A program made the translations under genes and the position numbers. Below are positions 17,382 to 24,384 of a stretch of 64,000 bases of DNA, piece by piece (the first letter of the stretch is position 1; every line of letters starts with the position of its first letter). The stretch lies in contig NZ_CAXPMC010000020.1 of the NCBI RefSeq assembly GCF_964218355.1, positions 62,001 through 126,000 of the forward strand, given 5' to 3'. The notes beneath the pieces are model-generated. The model was not told where the DNA came from, did no database searches, and was given only the letters and a program-made list of their open reading frames with translations. This DNA is from Ferrovibrio sp964218355. Its GTDB lineage: Bacteria; Pseudomonadota; Alphaproteobacteria; Ferrovibrionales; Ferrovibrionaceae.

Positions 17382-17423
17382 CACATCACAGGAGAGTCTG
17401 CGTCATCAACTCAGGAGGGGAAT

Positions 17424-18497
17424 ATGCGGGATATCGAACGTAGGTCTTTCATGCAGGGCGTTGCCTCGGTGGCGATGCTGGGCGGCTTCGGTGCGGCGGG
17501 GATGGCACCGGCAGCCTTCGGGCAGACGGCGCTGGAGGCGTCGAGCCTGCGGTCGAATGCCAAGTCGTTCCTCTGGGGCGCCGAGGATTTCGCCCAGGGC
17601 ACCGGCCTGTTCACCGGGGCGGGGCTGAAGCTGTCGCTGGCGGCGACCAACCGCGGCGTCAACCAGGATGCGCTGATCGGCGGCGCCGCCGATATCCTGC
17701 TGGGCGCGCCGACCCAGAACATGCGCGTGCAGATCCGCCGCCAGCCGGTGAAGATGATCTGCGGCTGGGTCAACAAATTCGCCTCCAACGTGGTGATCCG
17801 CAAGGCGGCGGCCGACAAGGCCGGCGTCACCGAGGCCTCGGCGCCGGTGCAGAAGGCGGCCGCGCTGCGCGGCCTGAAGATCGGCACCACCGGCCCCGGC
17901 GGCGGCCCGGACCAGCTGGCGCGCTACCTGATGCGCATGGCCAAGATCGATCCGGCCACCGATGCCGAGCTGGTGCCGATCCAGGGCGGCGGCGCCGCCA
18001 TCCTGGCCGCCTACGAGCGCGGCACCATCGACGGCTTCGTGCTGTCCTCGCCCACCTCGGATGTGGCGATTTCCAAGTTCGGCGCGGTCTACCTGTTCAA
18101 CATGGTGACCAACCCGCCGCCGGAGCTGGAGGATTACCTGTACATCACCGCCAGCGTCAGCGAGAAGACGGCGAAGGAAAAGCCGGCCGAGCTGACCGCC
18201 TACTGCAAGGGCATCGCGCTGGCTTTGCGCGGCATCAGCGGCGATCCGGCCGGGTTCAAGGCCTGGGCCAAGACGCATTTCGGCGACATGGACCCGGCGC
18301 TGTTCGAGACGGCCTTCTCGAACAATATCGGCATGTACATGAAGACGCCGGTGCCCAGCCGCAAGCAGTTCGACCTCAATCTCGAATTCCTCGATGCCGA
18401 GCTGAAGCAGCTGGCCCAGCCGGGCATTCCGGCGGGGTTCAGGTTCGAGGATGCCTATGATCTCAGCTTCGCCGAAAAGGCGATGGCCTCGCTCTGA
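17424..18497 (+). CDS. ABC transporter substrate-binding protein, NMT1/THI5-like, Tat-exported (357 aa)
   Basis: The N-terminus ERRSFMQG followed by a moderately hydrophobic stretch and AFGQ is a Tat-type signal (twin Arg at 6-7), so the folded protein is exported. The mature part has the type II periplasmic-binding-protein features of the NitT/TauT family: a GTTGPGGGPDQLARYL loop and a VLSSPTSD hinge. It should deliver the ligand to the permease at 14745. AGGAGGGGA precedes the ATG. The gene ends 27 bases before a strong terminator, marking the end of the operon. Confidence 0.88.
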   Translation: MRDIERRSFMQGVASVAMLGGFGAAGMAPAAFGQTALEASSLRSNAKSFLWGAEDFAQGTGLFTGAGLKLSLAATNRGVNQDALIGGAADILLGAPTQNMRVQIRRQPVKMICGWVNKFASNVVIRKAAADKAGVTEASAPVQKAAALRGLKIGTTGPGGGPDQLARYLMRMAKIDPATDAELVPIQGGGAAILAAYERGTIDGFVLSSPTSDVAISKFGAVYLFNMVTNPPPELEDYLYITASVSEKTAKEKPAELTAYCKGIALALRGISGDPAGFKAWAKTHFGDMDPALFETAFSNNIGMYMKTPVPSRKQFDLNLEFLDAELKQLAQPGIPAGFRFEDAYDLSFAEKAMASL

Positions 18498-18524
18498 CCG
18501 CAGCGGACGGGCCGATGGGGAAGG

Positions 18525-18550
18525 AACGGGGCGCTGCGGCGCCCCGTTCT
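18525..18550 (+). terminator. Rho-independent terminator after the ABC operon
   Basis: AACGGGGCGC (18525-18534) and GCGCCCCGTT (18539-18548) form a perfect ten-base stem with a TGCG loop, followed by the T-containing run TCTGCTTT. It lies 28 bases after the binding-protein stop and marks the left boundary of the AT-rich island. Confidence 0.85.
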
Positions 18551-18936
18551 GCTTTCAGGGCGGGCCGGGAGCCGGAGCCGGAAGGGTCATCTGTGTGCTG
18601 GCATCCCGCCCAAGCTCTGGGGGGCAATTGGGGCTAACCGTCAAGCCGAGGGCTCGGTAGAGGAATGATGTAGCAAGGCGGGGGTGTTTTGATGATAGTT
18701 TATTGAAGTAATTCTAATAATCCGATATTCGGAATTGATGATACGCCAAGCAACTTATTGTTGTGGAAGGATAAATTTGACACTTCGCGTTCCTCTACCC
18801 AGCATAAATTTGTTCTTCATATAGGCTAAATTAATTGCCGTTTTAGTCGAAAATAAGCTTGGTGCGTACTTGCAAAGGGGATAAGCGCCCAACATCTATT
18901 CAACTAGGCTGCGCTCTTGGGTTGAGGCAAGTCGAT
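18551..18936. promoter_or_regulatory. AT-rich upstream region of the island operon
   Basis: No gene is visible in this 386-base stretch. Base composition drops sharply from about 18660 onward. A consensus -35 hexamer TTGACA is at 18777-18782, with CATAAA about 20 bases later, a suboptimal spacing. A short palindrome TCCGATATTCGGA lies at 18721-18733 and could bind a regulator, for instance the HTH protein encoded in the operon. There is no integrase or recognisable attachment site. Confidence 0.5.
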
Positions 18937-20049
18937 ATGGTCGCGATTGGTGAGTCGCGGCGTGCCCGCGACTGTCAAATTGAACAGGTCGGCAAGGCCC
19001 GAAATGGCAAGCCGCGATACTGGTGCCGCGTTCATGGAGCATCGGCTACCGGGCACTACGGTGTGCGGCTAGCTCAGTGCGAATCGGCATACCGAGATAC
19101 TGCACAACTTGGCGAAGCCCTAGAGCTACGAGATTCCGACTACCCGGGGGGTATCGCACTCTGGGGGGTCGTGGCGCCAGTGTATGACACGACGGGGCTC
19201 CCTCCTGATCGCGGCGTGCATGTCCATGCACGGCACGAACACAACGGCAAGAAACAGATTGATGCCACGTTTCCAGCCGTCGTTATGGCTTACAACAAAG
19301 GCGACCTATTTGCCGACGGGCGACTCCTGATTTCTCAAGAGGCTGCAGTCAGCTACTATATCTCTAAATTCATCGGGCACCCGGTAAAGCATCTGTTCTG
19401 CGTAAACTGCGGCGAGCTTCACCTTGATGCAGACTATTTTGCCGTTCACCCGCATCGTAAGCATCTATGCCATGGTTGCGGAAAGTATTTCAAAGATCCG
19501 TCCGGGGAAAGTGTCTCCAATCCTATTGCGTATCTTCCCAATCTTAGAGCGGATGCGCGGAAGACAAGAGAAATCATCCGGACATCAAAGGTATTGGAGG
19601 TTTCGCAGGCCGATCATCCGGGGGGTATTCAAGTCTGGGCGTCGAATCCTGCAATACTATGGACGCGTAACTTTCCCGAGGAGGAAGGCATTCACGTTCA
19701 TCTGTATGGCGCCGACAACAATTGCCTAGATAAAGATGACACATACGGAACCGTGATAATCGACGGCGTAAAGCTGGATGAAGATTTGGTCGGCTACCTT
19801 ATGGCCCAACGATCACTTCAATACTTGGCCAACAAGGTGGTCAGCCTGAATTGTCCGACGTGCGGAGCTTCACACTTTGATCGCAGCGAGAAGGCGTTCT
19901 ATCCGCACCATGAGCATGAATGTGAGGCTTGCGGTTCAACATTTGTAGCGCCTGGGCGTCGACGGAAAGTAGTTTGTAATCCACTGGTGGAAATTCTTGA
20001 TAGGTTGTGCGAATCAGCGGGCCGATTGCACGGAGAGCGAGCTAGATGA
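18937..20049 (+). CDS. Duplicated zinc-ribbon protein of unknown function (370 aa), first gene of island operon
   Basis: I recognise no family. An N-terminal Cys/His segment (C13, then WCRVHG with C30 and H33) precedes two homologous modules. Module 1 has YPGGI (69-73), VHVH (94-97), C155-x2-C158, a His-rich loop and C178-x2-C181. Module 2 has HPGGI (227-231), IHVH (252-255), C306-x2-C309, a His-rich loop and C329-x2-C332. Each module then ends in NPI/NPL. The C-x2-C pairs with intervening His suggest one structural zinc per module. The start at 18937 has GAGG nine bases upstream; an upstream in-frame TTG is less likely. It overlaps the next gene by ATGA. Composition is much more AT-rich than flanking genes. 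Confidence 0.8.
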   Translation: MVAIGESRRARDCQIEQVGKARNGKPRYWCRVHGASATGHYGVRLAQCESAYRDTAQLGEALELRDSDYPGGIALWGVVAPVYDTTGLPPDRGVHVHARHEHNGKKQIDATFPAVVMAYNKGDLFADGRLLISQEAAVSYYISKFIGHPVKHLFCVNCGELHLDADYFAVHPHRKHLCHGCGKYFKDPSGESVSNPIAYLPNLRADARKTREIIRTSKVLEVSQADHPGGIQVWASNPAILWTRNFPEEEGIHVHLYGADNNCLDKDDTYGTVIIDGVKLDEDLVGYLMAQRSLQYLANKVVSLNCPTCGASHFDRSEKAFYPHHEHECEACGSTFVAPGRRRKVVCNPLVEILDRLCESAGRLHGERAR

Positions 20050-20624
20050 AGGGCTATATCTATATAACTGGCAAAGGCGCTGACCCGGGATTGTTCAATA
20101 ACTTGAATGATCCGATCTTGTTTGCCAAAACACCGACGCTGGGCGCCTGCATGCCGAATATTCGCCGCCTTGTGACTAAAGGCGACTTTGTTTTCGTTGT
20201 TAGTGGGAAAACGGCCAGGGTTCAGCAGTACGTCGTTGGCGGTTTCAAAGTGAATGAAAAGATCAGTGCGCTCGCGGCGTTTCGACGGTTCCCTGAAAAT
20301 CGCCTAGAGATGGGCGAGAATGGGCTGCAGGGGAATGTTGTGGTCGATGGCGCTGGAAAAAAACACCAGCTTGACCATCACTCGCCAGACACCTTCGAGA
20401 AGAGGATAGAAAACTATCTGGTAGGAACCGATGGGATCGCGCTGGAAACGCCAAGAGAGGTTGAACTGGGGCGTCAGCAGACGCTTTCAAAGCTATCCCA
20501 AATACTGAATCGGCCGCGCGGGAATCGCGTGATTGACGTGATGAGTCGTTGGTCAAAGCTTGATGAAAAGCAGGTCAACGATATGCTGGATTGGTTGAGG
20601 GGAATTAAAACCGATTCGGTGTAG
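20046..20624 (+). CDS. Small PUA/Nmad-like domain protein, function unknown (192 aa)
   Basis: The first 70 residues (MKGYIYITGKG, then ACMPNIRR, then GDFVFVVSG) read like the compact beta-barrel of the nucleotide-modification-associated (Nmad) and EVE/ASCH/PUA-like proteins: a strand, a glycine turn, an N-x-R-R segment and a GD-x-(I/V)-F-V strand. Those folds often bind modified bases or RNA. This assignment is by eye and tentative. The C-terminal third is helical and charged. Its start overlaps the zinc-ribbon gene by four bases and its stop is three bases from the next gene, so translation is probably coupled. Confidence 0.72.
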   Translation: MKGYIYITGKGADPGLFNNLNDPILFAKTPTLGACMPNIRRLVTKGDFVFVVSGKTARVQQYVVGGFKVNEKISALAAFRRFPENRLEMGENGLQGNVVVDGAGKKHQLDHHSPDTFEKRIENYLVGTDGIALETPREVELGRQQTLSKLSQILNRPRGNRVIDVMSRWSKLDEKQVNDMLDWLRGIKTDSV

Positions 20625-20627
20625 TTA

Positions 20628-21776
20628 ATGAACAAGGCTGCGGACGTCCTGCGCGAGCTTTCGCTATCGGAATCGGAAATAGCCGACCGGTCAAAACTAC
20701 CTCTTGCCACTGTCCGTAGTATTTTAGCGGGAGGTGATCCGACCCTTGCGGATCTACGTGCATTGTCACGTGGCTTGCGGATTCCATTGCGAGTATTCGC
20801 TACCGGACTCCCTGCATTAAAGTCGGAACAGAATCTATCTCTGCTCTTCCGTAATACGCCGGGCAAAGAAAGGCGGCAGTATGAGGTCACGGTAGAGTCG
20901 GTGGCTAGTTTTGTCGACGCGTCACTAAAAATTCTTCCCAATAGGATCGGTAATCCACAATGGCTTTCGGCGTTCGACTATTCCGAAGAGACTTATGCTG
21001 AGGCGCATAGGCTAGCGGAACTGTTCCGAATGCAATTCATTCCGGATCGCCAGGATGAACCGATTCCGGATTTAGCTCAGGTCATCGACGCAGAGGGCTT
21101 AGCTGTTATTGGACGGCTGAACTTCTCCCAGTACGAAGGCGCTTCAGTCATCGCTGGTGGGCATGCATTTGTGTTCGTCTCGCCGCGCTTTGCGAGCAGG
21201 ATGCTCTTCACTTTGGCCCACGAACTTGGGCACATCATTGCGCATCACCGTTTCGGCCATGCGGCAATATTTGAGCGTGCTTCAAGTATTGGGCGGGCGC
21301 GGTCAAAGTCTCGTAGCGAGGCATTTGTAGATGCATTCGCTTCTATTCTTTTGTTACCCGACCAGGGCGTCGGAAGAACTCTAAAGACGGTTCGAGACGT
21401 GTTGCGTATTGATACGCCGCAGCTAGGTGATATCGAAATATTACTGTTGGCGCGCATTTATGGAGTGAGCTTCGACGTTGCGGCTCGTAGGTGCGAGAAT
21501 CTCGACTTGCTCCCAGCGGGAGGGGCAGTTGCGCTCGTGGATGAGCTAAAGCGAGCACATGGCAGCGCAGAGAGGCGGGCAAAATCTGCAAACCTGCCAC
21601 CAAGAGTCAGTGTAGTGATTCCGCGCGTTTCTTCCAGCCTACTTCAGTTGGCCGTTGAGAAGGTTAAGGCAGGGGAGGTCTCTGCGGGTTGGTTATGTGA
21701 TCAACTTGGCATCTCTGTCGAAGAGCTATACGCCGCACATGCGGGGCCCAACATTGACTCAGAATTACGTCATTGA
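20628..21776 (+). CDS. HTH domain fused to ImmA/IrrE-type metalloprotease (382 aa)
   Basis: Residues about 1-60 form an Xre-like helix-turn-helix (LSLSESEIADRS, LPLATVRSILAGG). Residues about 125-245 are a COG2856/ImmA-IrrE peptidase: HELGH at 198-202 gives two zinc ligands and the catalytic Glu, and Glu231 in EAFVDAFA is the likely third ligand. ImmA-type proteases cleave cognate repressors after a stress or phage signal, while HTH-fused forms often act as antitoxins or regulators of a neighbouring toxin. Its 3' end overlaps the PIN gene by 38 bases, which suits an antitoxin-toxin pair. Confidence 0.9.
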   Translation: MNKAADVLRELSLSESEIADRSKLPLATVRSILAGGDPTLADLRALSRGLRIPLRVFATGLPALKSEQNLSLLFRNTPGKERRQYEVTVESVASFVDASLKILPNRIGNPQWLSAFDYSEETYAEAHRLAELFRMQFIPDRQDEPIPDLAQVIDAEGLAVIGRLNFSQYEGASVIAGGHAFVFVSPRFASRMLFTLAHELGHIIAHHRFGHAAIFERASSIGRARSKSRSEAFVDAFASILLLPDQGVGRTLKTVRDVLRIDTPQLGDIEILLLARIYGVSFDVAARRCENLDLLPAGGAVALVDELKRAHGSAERRAKSANLPPRVSVVIPRVSSSLLQLAVEKVKAGEVSAGWLCDQLGISVEELYAAHAGPNIDSELRH

Positions 21777-22263
21777 TGCTAGCTCCGCAATAAACCTCCT
21801 GAATGCGGGCGCATTGGGGGTAGTGTGCAGGCTGCGTGGATGCCGCTTGTGGCTGACCCCCATTGTTGTTAGCGAGTGCAATCCGACCCATGCAGCAGAA
21901 ATTCTATCTCTTCATGAAGGTGGGCAGTGTGACTTTGTGGACGAAAGCGTCATTCCTGCTCAACTATTCACCGACTTGTTGAGTGCGCATGACTTGGGGG
22001 AGGGTGAGACAGAGTCGATCGCTGTCAGTCATAGTCTTGGATATGGGTTGTGTTGCGATGATCGCAAGGCACGTAGATTAGGGGCAGATGTCCTCGGTCC
22101 CGACAGTATTACTGGAAGTATCGGGTTGCTAAAGTTATGTGTGGAAGAGGGATTGCTTGAATGCGTTTCTGCGTTCGAGAAATTTTGCCTCATGCGTGAT
22201 GCAGGGGGATTTCTGCCAGACACTCCCAGAACGCATTTCTGCGACGGAATTGATACGTGCTGA
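21739..22263 (+). CDS. PIN-domain ribonuclease-like protein (about 174 aa)
   Basis: The acidic residues of a PIN nuclease are present in order: Asp13 in YVIDASSAINLL, Glu46 in VVSECN, Glu92 in GEGETESIAVS, and Asp107/108 in CCDDRKARRL. VapC-like PIN domains cleave RNA with Mg2+ or Mn2+. The gene overlaps the HTH-ImmA gene, a pairing known for COG2856-linked PIN proteins. The start is uncertain: the ATG at 21739 has no strong ribosome binding site, and a TTG at 21754 is also possible, which fits translation coupled to the upstream gene. It closes the four-gene island operon. Confidence 0.82.
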   Translation: MRGPTLTQNYVIDASSAINLLNAGALGVVCRLRGCRLWLTPIVVSECNPTHAAEILSLHEGGQCDFVDESVIPAQLFTDLLSAHDLGEGETESIAVSHSLGYGLCCDDRKARRLGADVLGPDSITGSIGLLKLCVEEGLLECVSAFEKFCLMRDAGGFLPDTPRTHFCDGIDTC

Positions 22264-22325
22264 GAGTTTAGCTTGTGATCTCTATCTCAATCTGTATCTG
22301 CTAGATTAATAGCTAATAATCGCCC

Positions 22326-23270
22326 CTAGCGGCGGCGCCACTCCCGCGGACTGACGCCAAAAGCCCGCCTGAACGCGCGGCTGAAATGCGCCGCATCGCT
22401 GAAGCCCCAGCGGAAAGCAATCTGCGCGATGCTGCCGGTCTGCGCCGGCGCCAGCGAGAGATCGTGACGGCAGCGCAGCAGGCGCTGGTGCCAGATCCAG
22501 CGGTCGAGGGTGCAGCCGCCGGCGGCGAACACGCGATGCAGGTGGCGCAGCGACAGGCCGAGCGCATCGGCGATGCCCTGCGGATCAAGCGCCGGATCGT
22601 CCAGCCGGCCGCGTATATGGGCCATGATGCGCCGGCGCAGGGCGGCCGCGTTGTCACGGCCGTCGCTGCCGTGGCCGGCCAGCGGATCGAAGGCCGCGCC
22701 CAGCAACGTGAGCGCACTGTGCAGCACCGCCGGCTGCTGCATGGCCGGAAGATCGTCGCCGCGCAGCAGCAGCCGCAGCTGCGCCAGCAGCAGGGCCCCG
22801 GCGCCGTCGCGCAAGCTGACCGGCTCGCCCACGCGGTCGGCGGCATCGGGCAGGGCAGCCAGCAGCAGGTCCTGCGGCAGCAGCAGGGTGATCTTGCGCA
22901 AGCGCGCCGGCGCGCGGAAGCGCATGCGCCGCGTGCTGTCCCACAGCATGGCATGGCCGGCGGCCAGCGGCGTCTCGCGGCCCGCGCTGTCGAGCCATTC
23001 GCCGCCCTCGAGGATGCAGAGCAGGCCAAAGTAAGCCGCGTCGTCGCGGGCGATCTCGCCGCGGCCGCGGCGGCCGTCGCAGGGATCGCAGCGGCAGGCG
23101 ATCAGCCCGGCCGGGCCGAGCGCGCGGCTGCGGATGCGGCCGTCGAAGGCGGCCTCGCTGCGCGCCGGCAGGTCCCAGGCCAGATGGGTGGCGCTGACCG
23201 TCTCGCGCCAGTGCTGGTACTGGCGCGCCGGCGGCTGGGCCGTGGTGGCATAGGTGGCGGGCGCTGTCAT
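22326..23270 (-). CDS. AraC-family transcriptional regulator (about 314 aa)
   Basis: The C-terminal 100 residues carry two helix-turn-helix motifs: DPQGIADALGLSLRHLHRVFAA, then IAQIAFRWGFSDAAHFSRAF, and the closing GVSPREWRRR. The N-terminal part resembles the AraC-type ligand-binding region (AraC_binding_2) of activators for aromatic-acid or amine catabolism. It is divergent from the cupin gene at 23477 and probably controls it. The start at 23270 (MTAPATYATT) is chosen by similarity of layout; the Shine-Dalgarno match is poor and 31 codons lie open upstream. Confidence 0.9.
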   Translation of the reverse strand: MTAPATYATTAQPPARQYQHWRETVSATHLAWDLPARSEAAFDGRIRSRALGPAGLIACRCDPCDGRRGRGEIARDDAAYFGLLCILEGGEWLDSAGRETPLAAGHAMLWDSTRRMRFRAPARLRKITLLLPQDLLLAALPDAADRVGEPVSLRDGAGALLLAQLRLLLRGDDLPAMQQPAVLHSALTLLGAAFDPLAGHGSDGRDNAAALRRRIMAHIRGRLDDPALDPQGIADALGLSLRHLHRVFAAGGCTLDRWIWHQRLLRCRHDLSLAPAQTGSIAQIAFRWGFSDAAHFSRAFRRAFGVSPREWRRR

Positions 23271-23351
23271 GTCGCTGGCATGCGCTCCGGTTTCCTTCCC
23301 TGTGCGGGCCTGCCACATCCGAGGGCGGGTCCCGATGGCATTGTCGGTCAA

Positions 23352-23371
23352 GTCCGGCGGCATGGCCGGAC
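23352..23371. promoter_or_regulatory. Inverted repeat in the araC / cupin divergent region
   Basis: GTCCGGC (23352-23358) and GCCGGAC (23365-23371) are perfect seven-base arms separated by six bases. The position, between the divergent starts at 23270 and 23477, fits an operator for the AraC-type regulator or for another dimeric regulator. Assignment is by position only. Confidence 0.4.
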
Positions 23372-23476
23372 AAGACCGCGCGGCGGCCTTTGGCGAGAAT
23401 AGTCGGGCACGAAACGGCAGGGGTCAACGCACCTTTTCATCCGCAGAAGACCGTTTCGCATCAGGAGGAGACCAGC

Positions 23477-23929
23477 ATGACCGCATCCGCAACCAGCACT
23501 GCCGATACCGCAGCCGACAACCCGCCCGACCTGCTGTGCCAGACCGCCGCCATGGCGTGGATCGGCTTCGCGCCGGGCATCGACTACAAGGTGCTGCGCA
23601 CCAGCGCCGAGACCGGCGTGTGGACCGTGATCTTCCGCTGCGGGAAGGGCTCGTCCTTTCCGCCGCATTTCCACCACGGCGCCGGCGAATACCTGATGCT
23701 GAAGGGCCTGATGGATTACCGGGCCGGGCAGGCGCGGGCCGGCGATTACGGCTACGAGCCGCTCGGCGTCTATCATGAGCGCACCGAGTTCCTGGAAGAC
23801 AGCGAGCTGCTGTTCACCAATCACGGCCCGGTCGCCTTCACCAATCCCGATGGCAGCATCGCCATGCTGCTGGACTGGAAATTCTTCGCCGACAAGGCCG
23901 CCGGGCAGCAGGCGGCCCAGGCTGCATGA
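23477..23929 (+). CDS. Cupin of the ChrR / acetylacetone-cleaving dioxygenase type (150 aa)
   Basis: A single cupin domain with HFHHGAGEYLMLKG, which supplies His and Glu metal ligands, followed by the second conserved His near YEPLGVYHERT. Relatives include Fe(II) dioxygenases such as acetylacetone-cleaving enzyme and 2,4'-dihydroxyacetophenone dioxygenase, and the cupin of anti-sigma factor ChrR. AGGAGGAG precedes the ATG at 23477 and overrides the longer open frame. Its divergent AraC neighbour suggests induction by its substrate. The substrate is not deducible. Confidence 0.82.
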   Translation: MTASATSTADTAADNPPDLLCQTAAMAWIGFAPGIDYKVLRTSAETGVWTVIFRCGKGSSFPPHFHHGAGEYLMLKGLMDYRAGQARAGDYGYEPLGVYHERTEFLEDSELLFTNHGPVAFTNPDGSIAMLLDWKFFADKAAGQQAAQAA

Positions 23930-24019
23930 AGTGGGCTGCCTGAAGCGGGCGGCCTGAGCCGGGCCGGCTGACAGGGCCGGCTGACAGGACCGGCCGGCAG
24001 GGCCGGCGCCGCTGCCTCC

Positions 24020-24045
24020 GTATTGCATACGATAACATGCGATAC
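24020..24045. promoter_or_regulatory. Inverted repeat resembling a GntR-type operator
   Basis: GTATTGCAT (24020-24028) and ATGCGATAC (24037-24045) pair with one mismatch around an eight-base AT-rich spacer. The symmetry and the T/A-rich core are like operators of GntR-family repressors. It lies downstream of the cupin and upstream of arfB, with no adjacent GntR gene. The function is inferred. Confidence 0.35.
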
Positions 24046-24190
24046 GGCGGGCCGGGGCCGGCCTTGTCCCGGCCGGAATGTACACTATATGTTCCTGTCG
24101 GACAGAGGATGATGCCGGCGGCGGATGGCCTGCCGCCGCGGAGAGAAAGGAGGGGATGGCCGTACAGCCAGCGGTCGCAATAAGACGAAA

Positions 24191-24317
24191 CGGTGCGCAG
24201 CGGTCAGAAACGGTCAGCAGCGGTCACGGCTGGTCACCAGCGGTCAGGAACGGTCACCAGCGGTCACCAGCGTCCGTAACGGTCAGAAACGGTCCGCAGC
24301 GGTCACCAGCGGTCCGG
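24191..24317. repeat. Array of about 13 ten-base repeats (CGGTCACCAG-like)
   Basis: Thirteen consecutive units begin with CGGTC or a close variant. The most frequent unit is CGGTCACCAG, with CGGTCAGAAA and CGGTCAGCAG as variants. The phase is exactly ten bases, except one nine-base unit at 24271-24279. A partial unit starts near 24172. Ten bases is close to one helical turn, so the GGTCA cores would face the same side of the DNA. The spacing is too short for CRISPR. Possible roles are a minisatellite, or a regulator or nucleoid-protein binding platform upstream of arfB. Confidence 0.85.
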
Positions 24318-24384
24318 ACTGGCGCAGCCCTGGCGCGGGAGTCCGGGCGGGGACAGGCCGCGCCGGAGCGGCTAGGCTGCCGGC

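Larger units (their letters stand above)
23930..24384. other. Gene-free, repeat-rich intergenic stretch
   Basis: These 455 bases contain no credible gene. They hold, in order: imperfect repeats of GGGCCGGCTGACA (about 23959-24008), an inverted repeat at 24020-24045, and the ten-base-period array at 24191-24317. Small open frames across the array have no plausible ribosome binding site and encode only the repeat. Confidence 0.6.

Noticed and set aside
14691..17384. An 897-codon open frame antisense to the permease and amidohydrolase genes.
   Set aside because: It overlaps two well-supported genes and has the composition of a reverse-frame artefact.
18551..22325. Prophage or integrative element.
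   Set aside because: No integrase, terminase, structural or replication gene and no tRNA-derived attachment repeat at either end; only composition suggests transfer.
24191..24317. CRISPR array.
   Set aside because: Units are ten bases with no unique spacers and no cas genes are present.
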